Of a stretch of 54,615 nucleotides of DNA, positions 1-11,748 are shown piece after piece. The position numbers and the translations under genes were made by a program. The first letter of the stretch is position 1. Every line of letters begins with the position of its first letter. Location of the stretch: the NCBI RefSeq assembly GCF_020889685.1, contig NZ_JACMYO010000035.1, positions 1-54,615 of the forward strand, given 5' to 3'. The DNA comes from Bradyrhizobium oropedii (GTDB lineage Bacteria; Pseudomonadota; Alphaproteobacteria; Rhizobiales; Xanthobacteraceae). The notes under the pieces are model-generated. The model did no database searches and had not been told where the DNA came from. It saw nothing but the letters and a program-made list of their open reading frames with translations.

Positions 1-614
1 CCGGGATCGGCCGGGTTGCCGTCGCCACCGACACGGCCGAGATCGCGAGCGCCGTGAAGGCCGCCGGCGGCGAAGTGGTGATGACGCGCCCCGATCATCC
101 GTCCGGCTCGGACCGGATCCATGAAGCGATGACGATCCTCGATCCGGACGGCCGCGCCGAGATCGTGGTCAACCTGCAGGGCGATTTCCCGACCATCACG
201 CCCGAGACCATCCGCAGCGTGATGCCGGCGCTCGACGATCCCGCGGTCGATATCTCGACCCTGGCCTCGCAGATTCATACCGAGGAGGAGGATCGGGCCC
301 CCAGCGTCGTCAAGGCCGTCGGCTCCCCGATCGGCGCCAACCGGTTGCGGGCGCTTTATTTCACGCGCGCCACGGCGCCGCATGGCGACGGACCGCGCTA
401 CCATCATATCGGGCTCTACGCCTACCGCCGCCCCGCGCTGGAGCGGTTCGTGCGGCTGCCGCCCTCGCCGCTGGAGTTGCAGGAAAAGCTCGAGCAATTG
501 CGTGCGCTCGAGGCCGGAATGCGGATCGACATCACCATCGTCGACACCGTTCCTCGCGGCGTCGACACCTCGGCAGACCTCGAAACCGCCCGCAGCATCC
601 TTTCCAAAGCCTGA
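1..614 (+). CDS. kdsB: 3-deoxy-manno-octulosonate cytidylyltransferase, 5'-truncated by window edge
   Basis: Cytosolic enzyme that activates Kdo as CMP-Kdo for the lipopolysaccharide inner core. The readable frame begins at base 3 and gives 203 residues; KdsB is usually near 245-250, so about 45 N-terminal residues, including the nucleotide-binding start of the fold, lie outside the window. Family signatures visible are VATD near the start, the HPSGSDRI loop, NLQGDFP (usually NLQGDEP), YFTRA (usually YFSRA), the HIGLYAYRR block and an LEQLRALE segment near the C-terminus. pheA follows 21 bases downstream on the same strand, so the two are probably co-transcribed. The call rests on conserved motifs across the whole visible length and is firm. 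Confidence 0.95.
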   Translation, partial: GIGRVAVATDTAEIASAVKAAGGEVVMTRPDHPSGSDRIHEAMTILDPDGRAEIVVNLQGDFPTITPETIRSVMPALDDPAVDISTLASQIHTEEEDRAPSVVKAVGSPIGANRLRALYFTRATAPHGDGPRYHHIGLYAYRRPALERFVRLPPSPLELQEKLEQLRALEAGMRIDITIVDTVPRGVDTSADLETARSILSKA

Positions 615-635
615 GCGGCTGGTAAAAGGCCACCC

Positions 636-1496
636 ATGACCAAGAAGCTGAAAATCGCGTTCCAGGGCGAGCCTGGCGCCAATTCCCACATCGCGATCGT
701 CGAGGCCTATCCCGACGCCGAGCCGATGCCCTGCCCGACCTTCGAGGACGCGCTGGCCGCGATCTCCTCGGGCGAGGCTGATCTCGGCATGATCCCGATC
801 GAGAATTCGGTCGCCGGCCGGGTCGCCGACATCCATCATCTGCTGCCCGCTTCGGGCCTGTTCATCGTCGGCGAATGGTTTTTGCCGATCCGCCACCAAT
901 TGATGGCGATCAAGGGCGTCAAGCTCGCCGACATCAAGAGCGTGGAAAGCCATGTCCAGGCGCTCGGCCAGTGCCGGCGCACGATCCGCAAGCTCGGCAT
1001 CAAGCCGATCGTCGCCGGCGATACCGCCGGCAGCGCCCGCGATGTCTCCGAACGCGGCGACAAGAGCGTGGCCGCGATCGCCTCGCGCCTCGCTGCCGAT
1101 ATCTATGGCCTCAACATTCTCGCCGAGGACATCGAGGACGAGGCGCACAACACCACCCGCTTCGTGGTGCTGGCGCGCGAGGCCAAATGGGCAGCGCAGG
1201 GCTCGGGGCCGCTGGTCACGAGCTTTGTCTTCCGGGTTCGCAACCTGCCCGCCGCGCTCTACAAGGCACTGGGCGGATTCGCCACCAACGGCGTCAACAT
1301 GACCAAGCTCGAAAGCTACATGGTCGACGGCAATTTCTTCGCCACGCAATTCTACGCCGATGTCGACGGCCACCCCGACGACCGCGGGCTCGCCTTTGCG
1401 CTGGAGGAATTGAAGTTCTTCTCGCGCGAATTCCGCATCCTCGGCGTCTATCCCGGCAACCCGTTCCGCGCGACCTTCAGCGAGACGCAGGACTAA
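636..1496 (+). CDS. pheA: prephenate dehydratase
   Basis: Converts prephenate to phenylpyruvate in phenylalanine synthesis. The 286 residues contain an N-terminal periplasmic-binding-like catalytic domain (about 4-185, with IPIENSVAGRV and the catalytic TRF motif near residue 173) followed by an ACT regulatory domain (about 195-280). It is a stand-alone dehydratase without a fused chorismate mutase, as in other alphaproteobacteria. The ACT motif that is ESRP in enteric enzymes reads ESYM here. The ATG is preceded by an AAAGG ribosome site 8 bases upstream. kdsB lies 21 bases before it, and a strong hairpin follows at 1523-1550. Confidence 0.95.
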   Translation: MTKKLKIAFQGEPGANSHIAIVEAYPDAEPMPCPTFEDALAAISSGEADLGMIPIENSVAGRVADIHHLLPASGLFIVGEWFLPIRHQLMAIKGVKLADIKSVESHVQALGQCRRTIRKLGIKPIVAGDTAGSARDVSERGDKSVAAIASRLAADIYGLNILAEDIEDEAHNTTRFVVLAREAKWAAQGSGPLVTSFVFRVRNLPAALYKALGGFATNGVNMTKLESYMVDGNFFATQFYADVDGHPDDRGLAFALEELKFFSREFRILGVYPGNPFRATFSETQD

Positions 1497-1522
1497 GCTG
1501 AGCGCGAAGTAGTCTTCCCATC

Positions 1523-1550
1523 CGTCGTCCCGGCGCAGGCCGGGACGACG
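1523..1550. terminator. 12-bp stem hairpin between convergent pheA and oxidoreductase genes
   Basis: Perfect 12-bp inverted repeat (CGTCGTCCCGGC and its complement) with a 4-base loop, placed in the 58-base gap between two convergent genes. It has no long T run, so it may be a bidirectional terminator or one of the GTCGTCCC-type intergenic palindromes that recur in this window. Confidence 0.65.
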
Positions 1551-1554
1551 ATTG

Positions 1555-2574
1555 TTATGCGGCGGCCCTCCTCGCAAGCCCGAACGCCTCGGCAAGCAGG
1601 CTGTAGGACTTCTTCCGCGCCGCGTGATCGTAAACCGCGGTGATCACCATCAATTCGTCTGCCTGCGTCGCCGCAATCAGCGGCTCCAGCTTGGTCATCA
1701 CGGTAGCGGTACTGCCGACGAAAAGTCGCGCGCGGTTGCGGGCGATCGAGGCGCGCTCGGCATCAGTGTAGGGATAGGCCTCTGCCTCCTCGACGCTCGG
1801 CAGCGGCAGATACTGGCCGCGGTCGCGGCGCAGCCGGTTGAGATCCATCGACATCGCTAGCCGCTCGGCTTCCACATCGGTCTCCGCCGTCACCACGGCG
1901 ACCGCCAGGATCGATTGCGGCGTCGCGCGCCAGCCCGACGGCTTGAAATGCGCACGATAATTGGTCATCGCCGCGATCGCGTCGTGAGTGGCGAAATGAT
2001 GCGCGAACGCAAAGCCCATCCCGACCTGCGCCGCGAGCTCGGCGGAATAGTCGCTCGAACCGAGCAGCCAGATCGGCGGCAGCGGCGAATCGTCGGGCAT
2101 CGCCACCACATTGTTGTAGGGATGACCGGCCGGGAAATCGCGCGTCTCCCACAACGTCAGCTCGTGCAGCCGTTCGAGGAAGTCGTCGCCCTCGCGGCGA
2201 TCGAGCCGGCTGCGCAGCGCATAGGCGGTGGCACCGTCGGTGCCGGGCGCACGGCCGAGGCCGAGATCGATGCGGCCGGGAAACAGCGCCTCCAGCATCT
2301 TGAAGCGCTCGGCAACGACAAGCGGCGCATGGTTGGGCAGCATCACGCCGCCGGAGCCGACGCGGATGTGCTGCGTCACCGCCGCGATCTGCCCGATCAT
2401 CAGATCGGGCGCCGGGCTCGCGACGGAGGCGAGGTTGTGGTGCTCGGCGAGCCAGTAGCGGACATAGCCGAGGCCATCGACATGGCGCGCCAGATCGATG
2501 CTGTTGCGCAGCGCAGCGGCGGGCTTTGTGCCGGTGGTGACGACGGAGAGGTCGAGGACGGAGAGCGGGATCAT
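1555..2574 (-). CDS. LLM-class flavin-dependent oxidoreductase (luciferase-like monooxygenase fold)
   Basis: A 339-residue single-domain protein of the bacterial luciferase-like family, MsnO8/YhbW-type subgroup, expected to use reduced FMN as a cytosolic monooxygenase or oxidoreductase. Visible signatures are the WLAEHHN block near residue 45, [14 protein letters not shown] near 75, the [14 protein letters not shown] segment near 100 and PPIWLLGSS near 165. The substrate cannot be told from sequence. The ATG at 2574 ([10 protein letters not shown]) matches where family members begin; an in-frame TTG nine bases further upstream is the alternative start. It stands alone between pheA (convergent) and metF (divergent), so genomic context gives no clue to substrate. 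Confidence 0.88.
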   Translation of the reverse strand: MIPLSVLDLSVVTTGTKPAAALRNSIDLARHVDGLGYVRYWLAEHHNLASVASPAPDLMIGQIAAVTQHIRVGSGGVMLPNHAPLVVAERFKMLEALFPGRIDLGLGRAPGTDGATAYALRSRLDRREGDDFLERLHELTLWETRDFPAGHPYNNVVAMPDDSPLPPIWLLGSSDYSAELAAQVGMGFAFAHHFATHDAIAAMTNYRAHFKPSGWRATPQSILAVAVVTAETDVEAERLAMSMDLNRLRRDRGQYLPLPSVEEAEAYPYTDAERASIARNRARLFVGSTATVMTKLEPLIAATQADELMVITAVYDHAARKKSYSLLAEAFGLARRAAA

Positions 2575-2744
2575 GGCCGTCAACCTAGTGTGACGTCACG
2601 AGGCGACAAAGTCCCCGACCACGCAGACCAGTCCCGCAACGGAAGGCCGATGTCGGCGCCGCCGGACTTTTGGGACAAAAGAAGACGATTCATTGAAATA
2701 ACGGTTTGCCCACACTTCATTCCAACATCTCACCCACTGCCGAT

Positions 2745-2965
2745 TTGATATTTATTACATATATTTCAATATATTATGAACTCAAACGACGGAACGCGCC
2801 ACCGCCCATCGCGCGTGCCCCGCAGTCCATTTTTTCCGCTTCTTTGCTGACAATGGGCAATTTCCCATATCCGATGGGCTGTTTTAGCCCACCCGTTTGG
2901 CCTATCTTGGGGCCTCCATATCAAGGCCGGACGTCTGCCCTCCAGTTGCGGAGCCTTTGCGTATC
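2745..2965 (+). promoter_or_regulatory. AT-rich promoter and structured 5' leader upstream of metF
   Basis: The 391 bases between the oxidoreductase start and metF hold no credible gene. An unusually AT-rich stretch (about 2690-2800) contains TTGATA at 2745-2750 with TATATT/TATTAT-like hexamers 19-21 bases later, so a leader of roughly 180 bases is likely. Inside it are two neighbouring hairpins: ATGGG (2853-2857) pairs with CCCAT (2864-2868), and TGGGCT (2875-2880) pairs with AGCCCA (2886-2891). The CCCAT arm can instead pair with ATGGG at 2874-2878, so the two folds compete. Three GGCC blocks between 2899 and 2935 could pair further. This resembles an attenuator or riboswitch-like leader, but I could not match a known class. 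Confidence 0.4.
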
Positions 2966-3880
2966 ATGACCGAGATCATTTCCTCCGTGCCGAACGGCCA
3001 GCGTACGCCGAAGGCACCGAAAATCTCCTTCGAATTCTTCCCTCCGAAGACCGAGGAGATGGAGCGCAATCTCTGGGAGACCATCAATCGCCTGGCGCCG
3101 CTGACGCCGAACTTCGTCTCGGTCACCTACGGCGCCGGTGGCTCGACCCGTGAGCGCACCCATTCGACCATCAGCCGCATCCTGCGCGAGACCGATCTGC
3201 TGCCGGCCGCGCATCTGACCTGCGTCAGCGCCTCGCGCAGCGAGATCGACGACATCGTCGACCGCTACCATGAGGTCGGCGTCCGCCACATCGTGGCGCT
3301 GCGCGGCGATCCGCCCGGCGGCATCGGCACACCCTACTTCACTCATCCCGACGGCTACCAGAGCTCGGCCGAGCTCGTCGCCGGCATCAAGAAGCGCCAC
3401 GCCGACATCGAGATCTCGGTGTCCGCCTATCCCGAGAAGCATCCCGAAGCCACGGACTTCGACGCCGACATCGACACGCTGAAGGCCAAGGTCGACGCCG
3501 GCGCGACGCGCGCGATCACCCAGGTGTTCTTCGACAACGACCTCTACCATCGCTATGTCGACAGGGTGCGGGCGCGCGGCATCGAGATTCCGATCGTGCC
3601 GGGCATCATGCCGATGCACAATTTCAAGCAGGCCCGCAATTTCGTCACCCGCGCCGGCACCAGCGTGCCGGACTGGCTCGCCGAGAAGTTCGAGGGCCTC
3701 GACAACGACGCCGAGACCCGCAAGCTGGTCGCGGCCACCGTCGCCGCCGGCCAGGTGCAGAAGCTGTTCAAGCACGGCGTCGACACCTTCCACTTCTACA
3801 CCATGAACCGCGCGGACCTCGTGTTCGCGATCAGCCACCTGCTCGGCATCCGGCCGAACGGTGCCCAGAAAGCTGCCTGA
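2966..3880 (+). CDS. metF: methylenetetrahydrofolate reductase
   Basis: Reduces 5,10-methylene-THF to 5-methyl-THF, the methyl donor used by the MetH encoded three bases downstream. The 304-residue FAD-dependent TIM-barrel protein shows the N-terminal FEFFPPKT motif, FVSVTYGAGGSTRE near residue 50, the AHLTCV segment and a C-terminal HFYTMNRADL block. The ATG at 2966 is chosen because family homology begins there, with a GGAG site about 12 bases upstream. A TTG start at 2897 would add 23 residues that look unlike the family. The metF stop and metH start are 3 bases apart, so the pair forms a translationally close operon. Confidence 0.95.
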   Translation: MTEIISSVPNGQRTPKAPKISFEFFPPKTEEMERNLWETINRLAPLTPNFVSVTYGAGGSTRERTHSTISRILRETDLLPAAHLTCVSASRSEIDDIVDRYHEVGVRHIVALRGDPPGGIGTPYFTHPDGYQSSAELVAGIKKRHADIEISVSAYPEKHPEATDFDADIDTLKAKVDAGATRAITQVFFDNDLYHRYVDRVRARGIEIPIVPGIMPMHNFKQARNFVTRAGTSVPDWLAEKFEGLDNDAETRKLVAATVAAGQVQKLFKHGVDTFHFYTMNRADLVFAISHLLGIRPNGAQKAA

Positions 3881-3883
3881 TCC

Positions 3884-7738
<3,855 letters not shown>

Positions 7739-7747
7739 CTCTTCCTT

Positions 7748-7938
7748 CCCTTCTCCCCTTGTGGGAGAAGGTGTCGCGGACATCGTCCGCGACGGATGAG
7801 GGGTCTCTATCCACGGACGCAGACCCCTCACCCGTCCGCGATGCTACCGCCATAGCCGATGCGCAGCATCGGCGTCCTTCATTTGAAGACGGCGGCCGAA
7901 GGCCGCCTATGCACCCTCTCCCACAAGGGGAGAGGGGA
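7748..7938. repeat. long intergenic mosaic palindrome, copy A (metH/maiA gap)
   Basis: Nested hairpins fill the gap between metH and maiA. The outer arms are CTCCCCTTGTGGGAG at the left and CTCCCACAAGGGGAG at the right. Inner stems are GTCGCGGAC (7773-7781/7785-7793), TGAGGGGTCT (7797-7806/7821-7830), GCCGATGC (7855-7862/7866-7873) and GGCGGCC (7891-7897/7901-7907). The outer arms and the GAGGGGTCT stem recur at 30251-30397, so this is a dispersed repeat family and not a simple terminator. It has no coding capacity. Confidence 0.8.
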
Positions 7939-7957
7939 AGAATGCGGAGTGCACTCC

Positions 7958-8617
7958 ATGCAGTTCTTCTCCTTCTGGCGATCGCTGGCGAGCTTTCGGG
8001 TGCGGATCGCGCTCAACCTCAAGGGCGTGCCGGCCGACATCGTGCTCGTCGATCTCGATGCGGACGCGCATCGCGCCGATGCCTATCGCAAGATCAATCC
8101 GCAGATGGCGCTGCCGGCGCTGGTGACCGACGACGGCACCGTGCTGTTCCAGTCGCTCGCGATCATCGACTATCTCGACGAGACCTATCCGAGCCCGCCG
8201 CTGCTGCCGGCCGATCCGCTCGGCCGCGCCCGGGTGCGCGCCCTGGCGCTAATCGTCGCCTGCGAAGGCCATCCGCTGCTGACGCCCCGCGTGCGCCGCT
8301 ATCTCGACCGCGAGCTGGACCTGCGCGACAGCCAGCAGGGCGCCTGGCGGCGGCACTGGACGGTGGAAACGCTGGCGGCGCTCGAGGGCCACCTCGCCGG
8401 CCACAAGTCCACCGGCCAGTTCTGCCACGGCGATGCGCCGACCGTCGCCGACATCTGCCTGGTCGGCCACGTCACGGCGGCGATCAACCAGCAGATCAGT
8501 CTGTCGCCCTGGCCGACCGTGAAGCGCATCCACGACACCGCGATGGCGCTGCCGGCGTTTGCGAAAGCGCATCCGTCCGCGCAGCCCGATACGCCTGAGG
8601 CGATGCGGGCGAAGTAG
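7958..8617 (+). CDS. maiA: zeta-class glutathione S-transferase, probable maleylacetoacetate isomerase
   Basis: Glutathione-dependent cis-trans isomerase expected in tyrosine or phenylalanine catabolism, or a general zeta-class GST. The 219 residues match the zeta family: the N-terminal thioredoxin-like domain has RSLASFRVRIALNLKG (usually S-S-C/A-S-x-RVRIALNLKG), then the QMALPALV cis-Pro region and QSLAIIDYLDETYP, and the helical C-domain has PTVADICLVG. The usual SSC serine pair is changed to S-L-A-S, keeping one likely catalytic serine. The ATG at 7958 is chosen because upstream in-frame sequence is repeat-derived. No other aromatic-degradation genes are adjacent, so the isomerase role is inferred from the family alone. 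Confidence 0.85.
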   Translation: MQFFSFWRSLASFRVRIALNLKGVPADIVLVDLDADAHRADAYRKINPQMALPALVTDDGTVLFQSLAIIDYLDETYPSPPLLPADPLGRARVRALALIVACEGHPLLTPRVRRYLDRELDLRDSQQGAWRRHWTVETLAALEGHLAGHKSTGQFCHGDAPTVADICLVGHVTAAINQQISLSPWPTVKRIHDTAMALPAFAKAHPSAQPDTPEAMRAK

Positions 8618-8625
8618 GTGGCCCT

Positions 8626-8747
8626 GTCGTCCCTGCGAAAGCAGGGACCCATACTCCGCGGCCCGTGTTGTGAACGGGGCTCGTCGTTCCGCCATCACAC
8701 AACAATGACCATTTGTGGTTATGGGTCCCTGCGTTCGCAGGGACGAC
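8626..8747. repeat. intergenic palindromic element with GTCGTCCCTGC arms
   Basis: An inverted repeat whose arms, GTCGTCCCTGC at 8626-8636 and its complement at 8737-8747, are each themselves part of short hairpins (GTCCCTGC-N4-GCAGGGAC). It begins eight bases after the maiA stop. The same arm sequence forms the outer part of the 44-bp palindrome at 42768-42811. Confidence 0.75.
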
Positions 8748-8822
8748 AGCGAGTTTGTGGCTCCGCCGCTGTGTCATGGGCATGCGTCCGCATTCAGTGG
8801 CAGGGGCGCAAACTCCATCACC

Positions 8823-8949
8823 CGTCATTCCGGGGCAGCCCGTAGGGCTGAGCCCGGAATCCATCAAGCCGTAGAACGCGTGGTGAGATGGATTCCGGGC
8901 TCTCGCTTCGCGAGCCCTCAGGTGCGCAATTGCGCACCGGAGAATGACG
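8823..8949. repeat. intergenic palindromic element with CGTCATTC arms
   Basis: A second inverted repeat directly beside the first: CGTCATTC (8823-8830) pairs with GAATGACG (8942-8949), and an inner 16-bp pair GAGCCCGGAATCCATC (8850-8865) pairs with its complement at 8887-8902. A perfect 18-bp palindrome GGTGCGCAATTGCGCACC lies at 8921-8938, and its core recurs at 42768-42811. Together the two elements fill nearly all of the 347-base gap between convergent genes, which holds no gene. Confidence 0.75.
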
Positions 8950-8964
8950 ATGGAGGAAGTCGCG

Positions 8965-10056
8965 CTATCGTGCGGCATCGCTCTCCATCGTCCGACGAAT
9001 CCGCTCCCGCACCGTCCGCGCAATCGCGGCCGGCGCCTCGTCGGGGATCGCGAAGCACGAGCTCGCGTTGATCTCGCAGAGCACGTAGCTGTCGGCACCG
9101 TCAGCATCGCGCGGACCGTAGAGGAAATCCGCGTCCCAGATCACCGGCAGCGACGCGTCATCGATCGTCAGCACCTGCATCAGTTGCGGGATCCATTCGT
9201 CCTCCATCAGCCTTCGCAGCGCCTGGAATTGCGGAGCGTCGGGGCCGTGCATGATGCGCGGTCCGGGCTGGGCTTCCGGCGAATCCGGACCTTGCGGCGG
9301 CGGCGGGATCAAGGCTTTGATCAACTGGTGTCCGAAGCCCGCGACCTTCGCTCCGCTCACATAGCAACGGATCATGCCCTCGGGCAGCCGCGGCTGGAAT
9401 GCCTGATCGATGATGCAGCCGCCCCACCCGAAATACGGCTCGCAGCGCGCCATGAAGACCTCCAGCGGAATCTCTTCGGGTTGGCTGCCGCGCAGTGCGT
9501 GGAGCACGCGAACCGTTGTATCCGCATCCGACAAGGCCTCGACCTTCCAGACGCCCTGCCCGCCGTTGCCACGGTTCTGCTTGAGCACGCGGGGCCCGCT
9601 TGCGCGTAGCCGCGACGGGAATTCGGCACGGAAGGTGTCCGCGCTGGCGTAGCGATGCGTGTCGGCACCCCAGCCCAGGTGACGGGTTCGGTAGAGCACG
9701 TCCTTGACGCCCATCTTGAGGATGACGTCCGGATGCGCGCTGACCCATGGACGTTTCATCGGCCCCTTGGCCGCGACCTCGCGCAGCAGCGGATCGAGCG
9801 CTGTGCGCGTCTTGCCCTGATGGATCGGATCGACCCAGACGAGGACGCCGTCCATTGTCAGCAACTGGTCGCGAACGGATTCGGCGAAAGTCTCGTCATA
9901 GACGACGGGAACGGCCTCGATGCCGGAGGCTTCGAGCGCTTCGAAGACGCGAACGAAACGGCTGTTCTGCGGCGTCGCATCGCTGCGCGACGCGGCATCG
10001 CCGCGCCACAGGATCGCAATCTTGGAACGATGAGATGTGTGCTGTTCGGTGTCCAT
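8965..10056 (-). CDS. Cj0069-family protein with ATP-grasp-like features
   Basis: A 363-residue cytosolic protein resembling the conserved Cj0069 family, whose function is not established. The middle of the protein carries VLKQNRGNGGQGVWKVE (about 162-178), a lysine followed by a glycine-rich loop typical of ATP-grasp nucleotide binding. The C-terminal part has CEINASSCFAIPDEAP, an E-x-N pattern like the metal-binding acidic pair of ATP-grasp ligases. No signal peptide is present. It is monocistronic, flanked by repeats on one side and by rcnA in the same orientation on the other (149-base gap). A carboxylate-amine ligase activity is plausible by fold but not demonstrated. Confidence 0.75.
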   Translation of the reverse strand: MDTEQHTSHRSKIAILWRGDAASRSDATPQNSRFVRVFEALEASGIEAVPVVYDETFAESVRDQLLTMDGVLVWVDPIHQGKTRTALDPLLREVAAKGPMKRPWVSAHPDVILKMGVKDVLYRTRHLGWGADTHRYASADTFRAEFPSRLRASGPRVLKQNRGNGGQGVWKVEALSDADTTVRVLHALRGSQPEEIPLEVFMARCEPYFGWGGCIIDQAFQPRLPEGMIRCYVSGAKVAGFGHQLIKALIPPPPQGPDSPEAQPGPRIMHGPDAPQFQALRRLMEDEWIPQLMQVLTIDDASLPVIWDADFLYGPRDADGADSYVLCEINASSCFAIPDEAPAAIARTVRERIRRTMESDAAR

Positions 10057-10205
10057 ATGAAAGCTCCACGACGTTGAGTGTCGCGCAGAGCTTGGACCGA
10101 AGTCTCACCGGGAGTCTGCCTGGTCCCCGTGGGAGGGACTCTAGACCACCGCGCGCAGCTTTCAAGATGGAAATGGGATGACGCGGATCGGATGCCGATG
10201 CCGGA

Positions 10206-11285
10206 TCAGGCCATGATCCCGTGCCATCCCGACCAGCCCGTATAGAGGCCGACCAGCACGATCAGCACGACGGACACGTAGGGGGCGCGTTGGGCAAAGC
10301 GGCTGAAGCCGCCCCAATGACGCTCGACGTGGCGAAGGCTTAGCGCGGCCGCAACACCGGCCGAGACCATGGTGATCGCAAGCCCGATGCCGAAGCAGAG
10401 CACCAGCACGAAGCCGACGCTGAACTGCTTGAGCTGGAGACAGAGCAGCAGCACGGTGATCGCCGCCGGGCATGGAATGAGCCCGCCGGTCAGGCCGAAC
10501 AGAATGATCTGTCCCGTCGTGACGGTGCGTCCGGCAAAGCGCTTGCGGATATCGGCGGCGTGCGCGCGGGCATGTGCATCGTCCTCGTCGCCGAGATCCA
10601 TATGCGCATGGTCATGCTCCTCGAACAGGACCTCCGCCGTGTCCGCCCGCACCGAGACGCGCGCCTTGAAGGCGTGCGGCTCCGGAATTTCATCGATGCT
10701 CTCGAGATAGCCGTCCCGCTCGGTGAAGCGAAAATGCTGCTCGCTGCCGTCGGGGCGGATCGTCACGACCTCAACCTCGCCGGCCGCCGGCAACGCCCCG
10801 GCCTCGCTGCGCAGCCGCCAGCGCGGCGGCACGCCATCCTCGTAGACTTCGAGCGACAGCGGCTGCCCGGCCAGGGTCAATTGGCGGGTTTCGTCGTGAT
10901 GGTGATGATCGTGATCATGGTGATGGTCGTGTTCGCCATTCTGCTCGCGCCAGGTGCGCCAGGCCATCCAGGCTGCGATCGCGATGATGATCGCAGCCGA
11001 CACCAGTTGCAGCCAGGCTTCGCTGCGTTCGCCGGACCATTGCTGGCCGAAATGCAGCCCCGCCAGCGCGACGGTCCAGACGACGGCCGTGTGCGAAATC
11101 GTGGCCGACAGGCCAAGCAGCACCGCCTGCGCCACCGTGCCGCGGATCGCGACGATGAAGGCCGCCATCATCGTCTTGGAGTGGCCGGGCTCGAGGCCGT
11201 GCAGTGCGCCGAGCAGGATCGCACTGGGTATGAACAGCCATGCATGCGCGCTGCTCTGCTGGAGCAGTTGAGACAGATCGGTCAT
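10206..11285 (-). CDS. rcnA: nickel/cobalt efflux protein RcnA-like
   Basis: Inner-membrane exporter of Ni(II)/Co(II). The 359 residues show the NiCoT-type motif HGLEPGHSKT (residues 29-38) in the first membrane segments and a very histidine-rich cytoplasmic loop at about 115-135. A long soluble insertion of about 110 residues with a second small His cluster follows, and then the second half with GGLIPCPAA and three further membrane spans. The ATG at 11285 is 5 bases after the rcnR stop. An in-frame GTG at 11294 overlaps that stop as GTGA and is a credible alternative start. Linkage to rcnR, which has a full set of RcnR metal ligands, supports the nickel/cobalt assignment over other HoxN/UreH-like exporters. 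Confidence 0.88.
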   Translation of the reverse strand: MTDLSQLLQQSSAHAWLFIPSAILLGALHGLEPGHSKTMMAAFIVAIRGTVAQAVLLGLSATISHTAVVWTVALAGLHFGQQWSGERSEAWLQLVSAAIIIAIAAWMAWRTWREQNGEHDHHHDHDHHHHDETRQLTLAGQPLSLEVYEDGVPPRWRLRSEAGALPAAGEVEVVTIRPDGSEQHFRFTERDGYLESIDEIPEPHAFKARVSVRADTAEVLFEEHDHAHMDLGDEDDAHARAHAADIRKRFAGRTVTTGQIILFGLTGGLIPCPAAITVLLLCLQLKQFSVGFVLVLCFGIGLAITMVSAGVAAALSLRHVERHWGGFSRFAQRAPYVSVVLIVLVGLYTGWSGWHGIMA

Positions 11286-11290
11286 GTGCT

Positions 11291-11569
11291 TCACTTCAAA
11301 TAGGTACGAACGACGTCGATCAGATCCGCGGCGCCCTGCGCCTTCTCGGGATCCGTTTCCCGGGCAGGATCCACCACGTGATGGCGGATGTGATCCTCGA
11401 GCAGTTCCGCGGTGAGGCCGTTGATGGCGCCGCGAACCGAGGCCACCAGCATCAACACGTCGGCACAGCCGATCTCGGACTCCAGTGCCCGCTCGACGGC
11501 CTCCAACTGACCCTTGATGCGGCGAACCCGGCCGACGAGCTTGGACTTGTGCGTGATCGTGTGCGACAT
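11291..11569 (-). CDS. rcnR: RcnR-type nickel/cobalt-responsive repressor (CsoR/RcnR family)
   Basis: A 92-residue all-helical repressor of the DUF156 (CsoR/RcnR) family. The residues known to bind Ni/Co in Escherichia coli RcnR are all at the same positions here: His3, Cys35, His60 and His64. The N-terminus MSHTI is also shared. CsoR copper sensors lack the His3 feature, so this is a nickel/cobalt sensor and not a copper sensor. It is the first gene of an rcnR-rcnA operon. Its start codon lies only 6 bases from a near-consensus -10 box, so its own transcript is probably leaderless (see the promoter entry). Confidence 0.93.
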   Translation of the reverse strand: MSHTITHKSKLVGRVRRIKGQLEAVERALESEIGCADVLMLVASVRGAINGLTAELLEDHIRHHVVDPARETDPEKAQGAADLIDVVRTYLK

Positions 11570-11575
11570 TTCTAT

Positions 11576-11604
11576 AATATAGGGGGGTACCCTATATGAG
11601 TCAA
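11576..11604 (-). promoter_or_regulatory. rcnR promoter with G-tract palindromic operator in the spacer
   Basis: On the minus strand TTGACT (11604-11599) and TATATT (11581-11576) are separated by exactly 17 bases. The spacer and -10 box are covered by an inverted repeat (ATATAGGG, five bases, CCCTATAT at 11577-11597) containing a run of six G on the plus strand. This matches the G-tract plus flanking inverted repeat architecture of RcnR/CsoR-family operators. Only ATAGAA separates the -10 box from the rcnR ATG, leaving no room for a ribosome site. Confidence 0.8.
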
Positions 11605-11748
11605 TGCGCTCCGCGCCCGGCAGTGGCGCGGGGAAGCTGGCGGAGCTTACGCCGATGGCATGGCTTACCTGGGGTTTGCCGCACGGACGGCATTGAACAC
11701 GGTCAATTCAAGAGCAGGACTAGCGAGACCACGGAAGGGAGGCGTCAC

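Noticed and set aside
2600..2965. Possible SAM-II or cobalamin riboswitch before metF
   Set aside because: I looked for the SAM-II pseudoknot consensus and for the B12 box; neither is present. Only a generic structured leader can be claimed.
2706..2969. An 87-codon open frame in the metF leader
   Set aside because: It runs through the AT-rich promoter and hairpins, overlaps the metF start, has no family similarity and an unlikely composition. Treated as non-coding.
7739..7957. Insertion sequence remnant between metH and maiA
   Set aside because: Despite long inverted arms there is no transposase frame and no target-site duplication; its nested stems match a non-coding mosaic repeat.
8496..9107. 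203-codon minus-strand open frame over the maiA downstream region
   Set aside because: Most of it is translated palindromic repeat (8626-8949), and it overlaps two real genes. Not a protein.
11571..11578. Plus-strand TATAAT at 11573-11578 as a promoter for the small exported protein
   Set aside because: No suitable -35 hexamer at 16-18 bases; the minus-strand reading is a far better promoter.
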